This document shows, in pieces, positions 27,047 through 35,627 of a stretch of 64,000 nucleotides of DNA. Origin of the DNA: an uncultured Clostridia bacterium (GTDB taxonomy: Bacteria; Bacillota; Clostridia; Oscillospirales; Ruminococcaceae); NCBI GenBank assembly GCA_947584375.1, contig CANPWL010000001.1, positions 124,001 through 188,000 on the forward strand, given 5' to 3'. How positions within the stretch are numbered: the stretch's first letter is position 1; the number at the start of each line of letters is the position of its first letter. Position numbers and translations under genes: made by a program. Below the pieces are notes generated by a model. That model ran no database searches. It was not told the origin of the DNA and was given only the letters and a program-made list of their open reading frames with translations.

Positions 27047-29407
27047 TTACAGCTTTTTTATCCTTGCAAAATTAGCCATAATTTTCTTTGTTCCCTTTGT
27101 ATCAAAAGCGACTTCAAGCATTGTGTCGTTTGCCATTCTTTTAGCGGCAAGAACGGTTCCCTCGCCGAAAATATTATGTGATACCCTGTTCCCTACCTCA
27201 AAATTCTGGTCTGAAGCTGTTTTTGAAGCACTCCTTTTCTTGAAAGCCAACTGCTTTTGCAGCGACATACTTGAATAATGTTTTTCTTGACCACGATCAT
27301 ACTTGACATCCGGCTGCTCAATCAAACCCTCGCTTTCCTCATTAAGAAGTTCATCAGGCAATTCTTGAAGAAAACGGGATCTTCTGTTTCTGTTTGTCAT
27401 TCCGAACAGTGTTCTCTCGTTACTATAAGTAAGATAAAGCTCTCGCTTTGCTCTTGTTATTGCAACATAAGCCAAACGGCGTTCCTCCTCAATTTCCGCT
27501 TCGCTTTCCATACTTCTCTGAGACGGGAATATATTTTCCTCCGCACCCACAACGAAAACCGTAGGAAACTCAAGTCCTTTTGACGAATGCATTGTCATCA
27601 TTATAACATAGTCACCGTCCTGGTCTAAATTATCAACGTCGGTAAAGAGCGAGATCTCCTCCAAAAAGCCTGACAGGCTCGGTTCATCCGTTTCTTCGGA
27701 ATATTTTATCATTGTAGACTTTAACTCCTCAATATTCTCAAGACGAACTTCTCCCTCATCGCCCTGTAACTTCAGAAAATCACGATAACCGGATACATCC
27801 ATGAGCTCATCTAAAAGCTCTTCTAAAGATACCAATTCAGAAATATCAGCGAGATGTTCAAACATCTGTGCCAACGGTACTAGAATCTTTGATTTTTTTG
27901 CAAGAGGTACTAAGCTTTCACTTTCTTTCATAACCTCAATCGGAGAAATTCCGAGGTCTGAAACTATCTGCTCTAAAGCGGTAACCGTTGCATTACCGAT
28001 AGAACGCTTAGGCTCATTAATAATTCTCCTTAATCTTAAAATGTCGTTATGGTTATTTATAACAGACAGATAAGAAATCATGTCTTTTATTTCCTTTCGG
28101 TCAAAGAACTTCTGACCGCCGATTATCTTATACGATATCCCGCTTTGCACAAATGCCTGCTCAATAGAATTAGACTGTGCATTCATTCTATAAAGCACAG
28201 CATACTCGTTAAACTTCCTGCCCTCTTTTATTCCTGAAAGAATAGTGTCAGCAACAAACTTAGCTTCGCTTCTTTCGCTGTTTGCTCTGTAAACATTGAC
28301 CTTGTCGCCGTCACCCATTGCAGTCCAGAGATTTTTACCCTTTCTTCCCTTGTTGTTTTTAATAAGCTCATTCGCACAGGTCAGAATATTCTGTGTTGAA
28401 CGGTAATTCTGTTCAAGCCTAATAACCGTGCAATCGTCAAACTGGTTTTCAAAAGAAAGAATATTCTCAATCGTCGCCCCTCTGAATTTATAAATACTTT
28501 GATCATCGTCGCCTACAACACAAAGATTCTGAAATTTTGACGAAAGCATTGACACAAGACGGTATTGTGCCATATTTGTATCCTGATACTCGTCTACAAG
28601 TATGTATTTATACAGATTCTGATAGTGATCCAATACATCAGGGTTTTCTTCAAACAACCTTACAGTTTGGCAGATGATGTCGTCAAAGTCCATTGCATTA
28701 GAAGATAATAGCTTATTCTGATATAGCTTATACAACTTTGCAATTGTCGATTTTCGATAATCTGTCTGATTTTGATTTTCATATTCCAAAGGGTTAATCA
28801 TCATATCCTTTTGGCGTGAGATCTCAGACAAAACAACCCTAGGCGGAAACATCTTATCAGAAATATCAAGCTCCTGCAAGCAAGATTTCATAACCCTTTG
28901 GGAATCATCGCTGTCATATATAGTAAAGCTGCTTGTAAAACCTATTTTCTCACACTCACGTCTTAAAATTCTCACACACGCTGAGTGAAATGTAGCCGCT
29001 GTAAGCCCTTCGCCGGCATCGCCCAACATATTCGCAATACGTTCTTTTAATTCACCTGCTGCTTTGTTTGTAAAGGTAATGGCTAAAATATTCCAAGGAT
29101 TTATAGTATTTACAGCAATTATATTCCGCAGCCTCTTGTTATCGTTTTCCAAACCGCATACATAATTCTTTAAAAACTGAGCTTCTTCGTCAGTAAATAA
29201 CACCTCTTCGCTGTTATAAGCGTTACCGAAATAAATCATATTAGCTATCCTATTAACTAATACAGTAGTCTTTCCGCTTCCTGCCCCCGCAAGAATCAAT
29301 ACTGGACCTTTTACTTTAAATATTGCCTTTTTTTGCTCAGGATTCATTTTCTCAAAATATTTTTCCAAAGCACGTTTTTTTAAATTTATGTAATCTTCTT
29401 TGCTCAT
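27047..29407 (-). CDS. pcrA: UvrD/PcrA-type 3'-5' DNA helicase
   Basis: The 786-residue superfamily 1A helicase has Walker A GAGSGKT near residue 40, motif Ia ITFTNKAAGELKER, motif II VDEYQDTN, motif III GDDDQSIYKFRGA, motif IV LEQNYRS, motif V TMHSSKGLEF and motif VI VAITRAKREL, followed by a PcrA-type C-terminal region. It unwinds DNA in repair and in plasmid or replication conflicts. A GGGAGG site lies 13 bases before the ATG. Repeat copy 5 begins right after its stop. aroB follows 215 bp downstream. Confidence 0.94.
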   Translation of the reverse strand: MSKEDYINLKKRALEKYFEKMNPEQKKAIFKVKGPVLILAGAGSGKTTVLVNRIANMIYFGNAYNSEEVLFTDEEAQFLKNYVCGLENDNKRLRNIIAVNTINPWNILAITFTNKAAGELKERIANMLGDAGEGLTAATFHSACVRILRRECEKIGFTSSFTIYDSDDSQRVMKSCLQELDISDKMFPPRVVLSEISRQKDMMINPLEYENQNQTDYRKSTIAKLYKLYQNKLLSSNAMDFDDIICQTVRLFEENPDVLDHYQNLYKYILVDEYQDTNMAQYRLVSMLSSKFQNLCVVGDDDQSIYKFRGATIENILSFENQFDDCTVIRLEQNYRSTQNILTCANELIKNNKGRKGKNLWTAMGDGDKVNVYRANSERSEAKFVADTILSGIKEGRKFNEYAVLYRMNAQSNSIEQAFVQSGISYKIIGGQKFFDRKEIKDMISYLSVINNHNDILRLRRIINEPKRSIGNATVTALEQIVSDLGISPIEVMKESESLVPLAKKSKILVPLAQMFEHLADISELVSLEELLDELMDVSGYRDFLKLQGDEGEVRLENIEELKSTMIKYSEETDEPSLSGFLEEISLFTDVDNLDQDGDYVIMMTMHSSKGLEFPTVFVVGAEENIFPSQRSMESEAEIEEERRLAYVAITRAKRELYLTYSNERTLFGMTNRNRRSRFLQELPDELLNEESEGLIEQPDVKYDRGQEKHYSSMSLQKQLAFKKRSASKTASDQNFEVGNRVSHNIFGEGTVLAAKRMANDTMLEVAFDTKGTKKIMANFARIKKL

Positions 29408-29673
29408 TAAACTTATTAAACCTCCCGAATATATAAAGGGGCAACCTAATCAGTAATTATTTTACATCTTAATTTCATAAAATTTTATTAGTAAAAAACA
29501 AATATTCAAAAATATAATTAAAATCATTATACCATAACTCTCTAGATAATTAAAGTCTTTTTTACACCAAAACACGAAAATATTTTTTAAAATACCCTAG
29601 ATTTTTTATATAAGTTGATGTATAATTTAATAAATAAAGCGTGTATTTTTTACTGTTTACGGAGGAATTAGAT

Positions 29674-30987
29674 TTGAAATTATATTCAAACAAAAAATAT
29701 AACACAATAGCCGCATATGTACTTATCGTTTTGGCGATCGGATTTATAATGGCGATAGCTGTTTTTAAATTCCCTTCTATTTTACGAATAATAAATATAT
29801 TTGTTGATATACTTATGCCGGTTATATGGGGATTTGCAATAGCATACATATTAAATCCTATATCAAAATCCATTAACCGTATGCTTAATAAAAAAGTATT
29901 TACCAAAAGACAAATGCCTAAACTCACTACTGCTATTTCAGTTATCATTGTAGAAATGCTTTTCATAGCCTTTATATTAGGCGTTATGGCAATTATAATC
30001 CCTGCTCTGTTAAACAGTGTATCAGAAATTTTCGCAAACATTTCAACTCTGTTCGGCAGACTTCAGGATTATGCAAAATCGCTTTTTTCGGATCACCCTA
30101 AAATATACTCTTTTATTTCAGAGAAACTTAGCGAATATTCAACCAACGCTGCTGACTTAGTTGAAAAAGCAGAGCCTGTTTTGAATAATCTTATTTCAGG
30201 AGCATGGGGATTTCTGAGTTTTTTGAAGGACTTCGTAATTGGAGTTATTGTTTCGGTTTACTTCCTTTGCAGCAAGGATAATCTTCTTGCTCAAATAAAA
30301 AAAATTCTCCTTGCAAATCTGTCAAGGAAAAAATGTGAAAAGATTTTTGAGGTATCTAAAAAAAGCCACACGGTTTTCGCAGGATTTATTACGGGAAAAG
30401 TGTTGGACTCTCTTATCATTGGAATTATAGCCGTTCCTATACTTCTTATAATGAAAATACCTTATGCGATTATGATTGCCGTTATAATAGGTATCACAAA
30501 TGTAATACCGTTCTTCGGTCCTATAATCGGAGCAATTCCTACGGGAATTCTTGTGCTTTTAGTCGATCCTAAAAAGCTTATACCGTTTATAATTTTTGTA
30601 ATTTTACTTCAGCAGTTCGACGGTAATATATTAGGTCCTCGAATTTTAGGGGATTCAACCGGACTTCCTGCAATATGGGTTTTGATTTCGCTTTTGGTCG
30701 GCGGAGGATTATTCGGGTTTGTAGGAATGATTTTGGCTGTTCCAACTTTCGCGGTAATATACAGCCTTTCAAGGGATTCTGTTGAGAAAAAACTGAAAAG
30801 TAAAAAACTTCCCGTTTCAACTGATTATTATAAAAATGATATTGAGCATCTTTATAAATCCAGTGCTGATAAAAAACCTCTTACTGTTGAAGAGCTCTAC
30901 GCTCTCGACATTCCAAGTATAGAAGAAGCAAACGAAGCGGGTGGCGAGCCGCCACAGGCTCTGCCGCCTTTGGATAAGAACAATTGA
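29674..30987 (+). CDS. AI-2E (DUF20) family permease
   Basis: This 437-residue protein has seven to eight transmembrane segments and the AI-2E family core (GKVLDSLIIGIIAVPILLIMKIPYA, then VIPFFGPIIGAIPT and PRILGDSTGLPAIWV). Family members have been linked to autoinducer-2 export or cation/proton exchange; the substrate here is unknown. I chose the TTG at 29674 because GGAGG lies eight bases before it, rather than the upstream GTG. The last 15 or so residues (GGEPPQALPPLDKNN) are encoded by repeat copy 6, so the C-terminus has been rewritten by the repeat. Confidence 0.88.
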   Translation: MKLYSNKKYNTIAAYVLIVLAIGFIMAIAVFKFPSILRIINIFVDILMPVIWGFAIAYILNPISKSINRMLNKKVFTKRQMPKLTTAISVIIVEMLFIAFILGVMAIIIPALLNSVSEIFANISTLFGRLQDYAKSLFSDHPKIYSFISEKLSEYSTNAADLVEKAEPVLNNLISGAWGFLSFLKDFVIGVIVSVYFLCSKDNLLAQIKKILLANLSRKKCEKIFEVSKKSHTVFAGFITGKVLDSLIIGIIAVPILLIMKIPYAIMIAVIIGITNVIPFFGPIIGAIPTGILVLLVDPKKLIPFIIFVILLQQFDGNILGPRILGDSTGLPAIWVLISLLVGGGLFGFVGMILAVPTFAVIYSLSRDSVEKKLKSKKLPVSTDYYKNDIEHLYKSSADKKPLTVEELYALDIPSIEEANEAGGEPPQALPPLDKNN

Positions 30988-31010
30988 AAACAAGTCAGAT
31001 AAACGGCGGG
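30943..31010 (+). repeat. GC-rich repeat, copy 6, inside the AI-2E permease 3' end
   Basis: It begins GGCGAGCCGCCACAGGCTC, continues TGCCGCCTTTGG and ends AACGGCGGG. The GAGCC/GGCTC hairpin and the GCCGCC/GGCGG closing stem are intact. The permease stop codon lies inside it. Confidence 0.8.
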
Positions 31011-31051
31011 CTTTACAAAGCTATATTTATTATATTCGATTATTTAAGCAA

Positions 31052-31117
31052 CGAGCCGCCACAGGCTCTACCGCCTTTGGATAAGAACAATTGAAAACAA
31101 GTCAGATAAACGGCGGG
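31052..31117 (+). repeat. GC-rich repeat, copy 7 of the tandem array
   Basis: It is nearly identical to copy 6, 107 bp away, with an A for G change in the core (TACCGCC). The spacer between copies is also duplicated. Confidence 0.8.
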
Positions 31118-31157
31118 CTTTACAAAGCTGTATTTATTATATTCGATTATTAAGCAA

Positions 31158-31222
31158 CGAGCCGCCACAGGCTCTGCCGCCTTTGGATAAGAGCAATTGA
31201 AAATAGGTCAGATAAACGGCGG
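31158..31222 (+). repeat. GC-rich repeat, copy 8 of the tandem array
   Basis: This third tandem unit lies 106 bp from copy 7 with a few substitutions (AAGAGCAATTGAAAATAGG), and its far side diverges after AACGGCGG. It marks the end of the array. Confidence 0.8.
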
Positions 31223-31254
31223 TCTGAACTGTCAAATTAAATTTTATATACTCA

Positions 31255-31291
31255 AAAATTCACGCTACGCATTTTGTGCAGCGTGAATTTT
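31255..31291. terminator. Bidirectional terminator between convergent genes
   Basis: AAAATTCACGCT and AGCGTGAATTTT pair across a short inner stem (GCA/TGC). It serves the AI-2E permease gene and the converging ECF gene. Confidence 0.8.
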
Positions 31292-31329
31292 GTAATCATA
31301 GTAATTTATGCAATTTTATATTAGGTCTT

Positions 31330-32010
31330 TTAGCTATGCTTTACAAATTCAAAATCTCCGCCAAGCAATATTATCATTACCGCAACTGAAACAATCAAAA
31401 TAACACAAGCTGCAATAATTCCGCATACAGTACGCTTATTGAGAGTGAATTTATTTTCTGATCTTGGCAGAATGTTCATTGAACGCAGAGCCTGAGTAAC
31501 AGGTTTATAAAGCACAAATGTAAAAACAGCATTCAGCACACTTTTAATCAGATTAAAAGGAAGCAGCAACGGCAGAATCATACTTGCAACCGTTTTAATA
31601 TCGGTATGAGTATAAATAGGGGTTATTATGAGGTTTGCCAGCATCATTACGGCTGTTGTTGAAAATACAGCAGAAACTAAAGCGGCAATTGCTCCTTTAA
31701 AGCTTTTATTGTATTTATATATTAGTGAAGATGTAACTGCAAATGCTGCACTTCCGGCAAAATTCATAATAGCACCCCAAAATCCCGTACTTGAAACTGT
31801 AATAAGTTCTAGAAGTGCTTCAATAAACGCAACCGTTAACGCTGCAACAGGACCGTAAATAAAACCTGCAAGCGTGATAAATACATCTTTAAAATCAAGC
31901 GTCAAAAACTGCACCCTAAAGCGAAATACAAAAAGACATATGTATCCCAATGCAATAAACAAGCCCAATACCGATAGCTTTTTAACATTAAACCCTTTTG
32001 TGTTAGACAT
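31330..32010 (-). CDS. Riboflavin ECF transporter S component (RibU-type)
   Basis: The 226-residue protein has about six transmembrane segments and the ECF S-component pattern LDFKDVFITLAGFIYGPVAALTVAFIEALLE near residues 37-67. An FMN riboswitch with its own terminator lies directly upstream, so riboflavin or a close relative is the likely cargo. The protein would pair with EcfA/EcfT encoded elsewhere. I chose the ATG nine bases after AGGA, not the ATG that touches it. The substrate assignment rests on the riboswitch. Confidence 0.88.
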   Translation of the reverse strand: MSNTKGFNVKKLSVLGLFIALGYICLFVFRFRVQFLTLDFKDVFITLAGFIYGPVAALTVAFIEALLELITVSSTGFWGAIMNFAGSAAFAVTSSLIYKYNKSFKGAIAALVSAVFSTTAVMMLANLIITPIYTHTDIKTVASMILPLLLPFNLIKSVLNAVFTFVLYKPVTQALRSMNILPRSENKFTLNKRTVCGIIAACVILIVSVAVMIILLGGDFEFVKHS

Positions 32011-32099
32011 AAAAATCATTCCTTTCTCATTTTAAAACATATGCTTGCCTGAGGATACACCTTAGACAATTCTCCAAAATTATTTGGGAGAAACACCAG

Positions 32100-32130
32100 A
32101 AAAAACCTCTGAACATAATGCTCAGAGGTT
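32100..32130 (-). terminator. Riboswitch-controlled terminator
   Basis: Read leftward, AACCTCTGA/TCAGAGGTT with a nine-base loop is followed by TTTTTT. It lies between the FMN aptamer and the transporter start, the usual place for an expression platform. Confidence 0.85.
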
Positions 32131-32158
32131 TGCTTTTTGCATATACACAAATACTGTC

Positions 32159-32271
32159 GTTTCTTCCATCCGGACTTTGACCGTCGGTTTTGGAATTTCA
32201 CCAAATCGGCAGAGGTAAACTCTGTTCGTGGACTTTAACCACCGGTGTGGAATTTCACCACCCCCTGAAAC
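32159..32271 (-). ncRNA. FMN riboswitch (RFN element)
   Basis: The minus strand carries the conserved RFN blocks: AGGGGGTGGTGAAATTCC, ACCGGTGGTTAAAGTCCACGA, GATTTGGTGAAATTCC, AACCGACGGTCAAAGTCC and GGATGGAAGAAAC, closed by a GTTTC/GAAAC P1 stem. When FMN binds, the downstream terminator should form and shut off the transporter. Confidence 0.96.
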
Positions 32272-32313
32272 TTAATATTTTATTTTTATTTCAAATGGAC
32301 GCAGCTTTTTACG

Positions 32314-32871
32314 CTAAGCTCTTTCCATATACTCGCCTGTTCTTGTGTCAATTCTTATCTTATCGCCTATCTCAATAAACAGCGGAACCTTTATCTCCGC
32401 ACCTGTTTCCAATGTCGCAGGCTTGGTAGCATTAGTTGCAGTGTCACCCTTAAATCCCGGATCTGTTGCAGTTACTTCAAGCTCTACAAAGTTAGGAGGC
32501 TCAACGCCGAATACATTTCCCTTGTATGAAAGAACTTTGCAAATCATCTGCTCTTTGACAAACTTAAAGTTATCTCCAAGCTCAGACGCATCTATGGGAA
32601 GCTGCTCATATGTCTCAGGATCCATAAAGTAATACAAATCTCCATCTGTATAAGAATACTCCATATCCTTTCTTTCAACGAAAGCTGTCGGGAACTTAGC
32701 GGTAGGGTTGTAGGTTTTTTCAACAACCGAGCCAGTAATAACATTTCTTACCTTTGCTCTTACAAAAGCAGCGCCCTTTCCCGGCTTAACGTGTTGGAAT
32801 TCAACTATCTGCATTACATTGCCGTCTTCTTCAAAAGTCATTCCGTTTCTGAAATCTCCTGCTGATACCAT
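32314..32871 (-). CDS. efp: Elongation factor P
   Basis: This 185-residue protein has the standard EF-P length and three OB-like domains. It relieves ribosomes stalled at polyproline stretches. The loop carrying the modifiable Lys near residue 32 reads [14 protein letters not shown] lies eight bases before the chosen ATG; the upstream in-frame ATG overlaps that site and is rejected. It is the third gene of the conserved aroQ-pepP-efp cluster. Confidence 0.95.
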   Translation of the reverse strand: MVSAGDFRNGMTFEEDGNVMQIVEFQHVKPGKGAAFVRAKVRNVITGSVVEKTYNPTAKFPTAFVERKDMEYSYTDGDLYYFMDPETYEQLPIDASELGDNFKFVKEQMICKVLSYKGNVFGVEPPNFVELEVTATDPGFKGDTATNATKPATLETGAEIKVPLFIEIGDKIRIDTRTGEYMERA

Positions 32872-32989
32872 AAATTTATCCTCCAAATTGTTATCAATTT
32901 TAATTCCTGCGTATCAATATAATCATTTAATATTCACACTTATATTATTATATCAAATACTTATTATAATTGCAACCCCCTGAAATATT

Positions 32990-34054
32990 CTAAAGTATAA
33001 TCAGTTCTTTCGGTGCTTTTGTAAGGTTTATACAGCTTTTCTCTTTAAGTACAACAAAATCCTCAATTCTCACTCCAAACTCGCCCTCAATGTAAATACC
33101 GGGCTCAATAGTCACAACAGAGTTTTCCAAAAGTCCGCAATCAGAATTAGGAGAAGCATTCGGATACTCGTGTATTTCAAGTCCCACACCGTGACCGAGA
33201 GAATGACCGAAACAATCACCATATCTCTCATTGGTTATTATATCACGGGCAACCCCGTCAAGCCGACTTCCGCTTATTCCTGCTTTTGCAAACTTTATAC
33301 TTTCTTTCTGTGCAGTTAAAACTATATCATAAATATTTCTCTGCTTGTCGGTCGGTTCTCCCACGCAGACCGTTCTTGTCATATCGCTGTGATAACCGTC
33401 ATAAACTGCTCCGAAATCCATCAGAACAAAATCTCCCGATTCAACCTCTTTTTCACTCGGCGTTCCGTGGGGCATTGAAGTGTTCTTACCAGACAGAACG
33501 ATTGTTTCAAACGACAACGCCTCTGCACCGTGTTCAAGCATAAGGCTGTCAAGCCTTAATGCTATCTCTCGCTCGGTTCTGCCGACCTCTATAAATTTTA
33601 TGATTTCTTCAAAAGCCGATTCGGCAATTCTCTGCGCCTTTTTAATTTTTATAATTTCATCATCGCTCTTAACAGTCCGCAGACTTGTAATAAGTCGGCT
33701 TAACTCCTTATCAGCCTTTATCTTACCCTTAAGATTTGCCTTAAAATCAATAAGCTCACTGACTGTTAAATAGTCACTTTCAATAGCAATAGTTTTTGCT
33801 CCGTGTTTTTTTAACAGACTATTTATCTGATGAAAAAGCCTCTGCTGTTCTATAACCTCACAGGTTGTGACCTTTTTTCTTGCCTTTTCTATGTACCGAA
33901 AGTCTATTATCAAATATGCGTTATTCGGAAAAACCAAAACTGTTCCTGCCGACGATTTCATATCGGTTAAATAACGTCTGTTCACATCTGAAGTAATTAT
34001 TGCACAGTCACAGAAATCACCGATTTTAGACTTTAATTTTTCAATATTAGTCAA
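32990..34054 (-). CDS. M24 Xaa-Pro aminopeptidase
   Basis: The 354-residue protein has a creatinase-like N-terminal domain (about 1-125) and an M24 pita-bread metallopeptidase domain. The metal ligands are visible in VLMDFGAVYDGYHSDMTRT (two Asp), GHSLGHGVGLEIHE (His), VTIEPGIY (Glu) and GVRIED (Glu). It removes N-terminal residues before proline. I chose the TTG six bases after AAAGGGAG; a TTG 18 bases upstream overlaps that site. It overlaps the aroQ stop by eight bases and precedes efp. Confidence 0.92.
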   Translation of the reverse strand: MTNIEKLKSKIGDFCDCAIITSDVNRRYLTDMKSSAGTVLVFPNNAYLIIDFRYIEKARKKVTTCEVIEQQRLFHQINSLLKKHGAKTIAIESDYLTVSELIDFKANLKGKIKADKELSRLITSLRTVKSDDEIIKIKKAQRIAESAFEEIIKFIEVGRTEREIALRLDSLMLEHGAEALSFETIVLSGKNTSMPHGTPSEKEVESGDFVLMDFGAVYDGYHSDMTRTVCVGEPTDKQRNIYDIVLTAQKESIKFAKAGISGSRLDGVARDIITNERYGDCFGHSLGHGVGLEIHEYPNASPNSDCGLLENSVVTIEPGIYIEGEFGVRIEDFVVLKEKSCINLTKAPKELIIL

Positions 34055-34499
34055 ATTGATCTCCCTTTTCAAAAACCGCTTTCAACTCATCAAGACCCAA
34101 GAAGTAGCTTTTCTTGCCATACCCTGAAATCTGGGCTATGCAAACGTCTTTAATCACAGACTTCGACCTGAACCCCTCACGGGAATGAATATCGCTAAGA
34201 TGCACCTCGACCACAGGTATTTTAATTGCGGAAATTGCATCTCTTATTGCATAGCTATAATGAGTATATGCTCCTGCATTTATCACAATTCCGTCAAACA
34301 CTTTTCTAGCCTCGTGGAGCTTGTCAATTATTGCTCCTTCGTGGTTTGACTGGAATATCTCACAGTCAAAGCCTCGCTCTTTTGCATTTTGCATAATCTC
34401 GTTATTAATACTCTCGAAACTGTCAGTACCGTAAATTCCGGGTTCTCTCTCCCCCAGAAGATTTAGATTAGGACCGTGTATAACTAATACTTTTTTCAT
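34047..34499 (-). CDS. aroQ: Type II 3-dehydroquinate dehydratase
   Basis: The 150-residue enzyme dehydrates 3-dehydroquinate in the shikimate pathway. Type II signatures are clear: GPNLNLLGEREPGIYG with the catalytic Tyr, QSNHEGAIID, INAGAYTHYSYAIRDA, and EVHLSDIHSREGFR. It begins the aroQ-pepP-efp cluster, is only 15 bp downstream of the endonuclease IV gene, and overlaps pepP. The ribosome binding site is weak, so coupling to the upstream gene is likely. Confidence 0.95.
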   Translation of the reverse strand: MKKVLVIHGPNLNLLGEREPGIYGTDSFESINNEIMQNAKERGFDCEIFQSNHEGAIIDKLHEARKVFDGIVINAGAYTHYSYAIRDAISAIKIPVVEVHLSDIHSREGFRSKSVIKDVCIAQISGYGKKSYFLGLDELKAVFEKGDQFD

Positions 34500-34514
34500 A
34501 TAAATCACCACTTC

Positions 34515-35375
34515 TCAAATTGATCCAACTACCGAAAGATAATACTTTTTCATAGCATAAGCGTCCTCTGCCTGAGTTCCCGCACTTTCGCAGATAAATG
34601 TCGGGGACAAATTCTTTTTAGCAACAAGCTCCATAAGCGGTTCATACTGAGGTCCGTATATATCGTCCTCAAATGTAAGATGCTTTTTCTCTCCGCCCGG
34701 CTCTGTATACATTATCTTTGAAAAATGACTATGAAATATTTTCAGTCTGTCACTTCCTAGTTTATTCTCAATTTTATCAAGAATTTCCTCATACTCTGAT
34801 TTTCCCTTTATGCCTCCAAAGGTTCTCGCATTAAGATGACCAAAGTCGATGCACGGAATAAAAGTCTCATCTAAGGAGCAAAGCTCCAGAACCTCCTCCA
34901 AATTTCCCAATTGATTTACCTTTCCCATTGTTTCGGGACAAAAATGTATATTGCCCAAGCCCTTTGATACTACCTCCGCTCTCGCACGGGTAAGCGTATC
35001 TTTAGCAAGCTCCAAAGCCTCCTCACGGGTTATTTTTGCACATGAGCCTGCGTGGATTATAATTCTGTCTGCGCCGATTCGCTTAGCAGCATCTGCACTT
35101 TGAAGTATGTAATTTATGCTGTTGTCACGCTTTTCCTTTTCAATACTCGAAAGAGATATAAAATACGGAGCGTGAAGTGATAGCTTAATTCCGAATTTCT
35201 CTGCATTTTCAAAAAGAGCAAAAGCCGTATTGTCTGATACCCTTACTCCCTTTCCGCACTGATATTCGTAAGCGTCTATGCCAAGCTCTCTTATAAACTG
35301 CGGAGCGTCAACAGAGCTTTTGTATTTAACTGAGAAACTGTCGCTGTTCCCGGCTGGTCCGAATAATGCAGACAT
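34515..35375 (-). CDS. nfo: Endonuclease IV (AP endonuclease family 2)
   Basis: The 286-residue TIM-barrel protein matches the zinc-dependent AP endonuclease family that nicks DNA at abasic sites. Metal-site regions are visible: LHAPYF near residue 53, IIHAGS near 100, CPETMGK near 138, CIDFGHLNAR near 172 and IFHSHFSK near 205. AAAGGAAG precedes the chosen ATG. It is the first gene of a leftward unit with aroQ, pepP and efp and is divergent from radA. Confidence 0.88.
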   Translation of the reverse strand: MSALFGPAGNSDSFSVKYKSSVDAPQFIRELGIDAYEYQCGKGVRVSDNTAFALFENAEKFGIKLSLHAPYFISLSSIEKEKRDNSINYILQSADAAKRIGADRIIIHAGSCAKITREEALELAKDTLTRARAEVVSKGLGNIHFCPETMGKVNQLGNLEEVLELCSLDETFIPCIDFGHLNARTFGGIKGKSEYEEILDKIENKLGSDRLKIFHSHFSKIMYTEPGGEKKHLTFEDDIYGPQYEPLMELVAKKNLSPTFICESAGTQAEDAYAMKKYYLSVVGSI

Positions 35376-35627
35376 AATAACACTTCCTTTATTGTTTCTT
35401 ACACACATTGTAGCATATATCATGAAAATTTACAAATGCTATTTTATTCTATTTATTTTCCTGCTGATATTGCAATAGCTTTATAAAAATAATATAATAT
35501 ATTTATAATTATCAGTTTCTAACTTCTATTCTTGCCTCTTGCTTCTTGCATCTGGTATCTTTCAGTACATATTTTTGTACAATTCATATTGTATGATAAA
35601 TAAAACATAGATAAATCGGAGGTCGCT

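Noticed and set aside
30943-31222. CRISPR-like array of three repeats
   Set aside because: The spacers between units are nearly identical to each other, the unit is 107 bp, and it includes the 3' end of a coding gene. This is tandem duplication, not CRISPR, and no cas genes are present.
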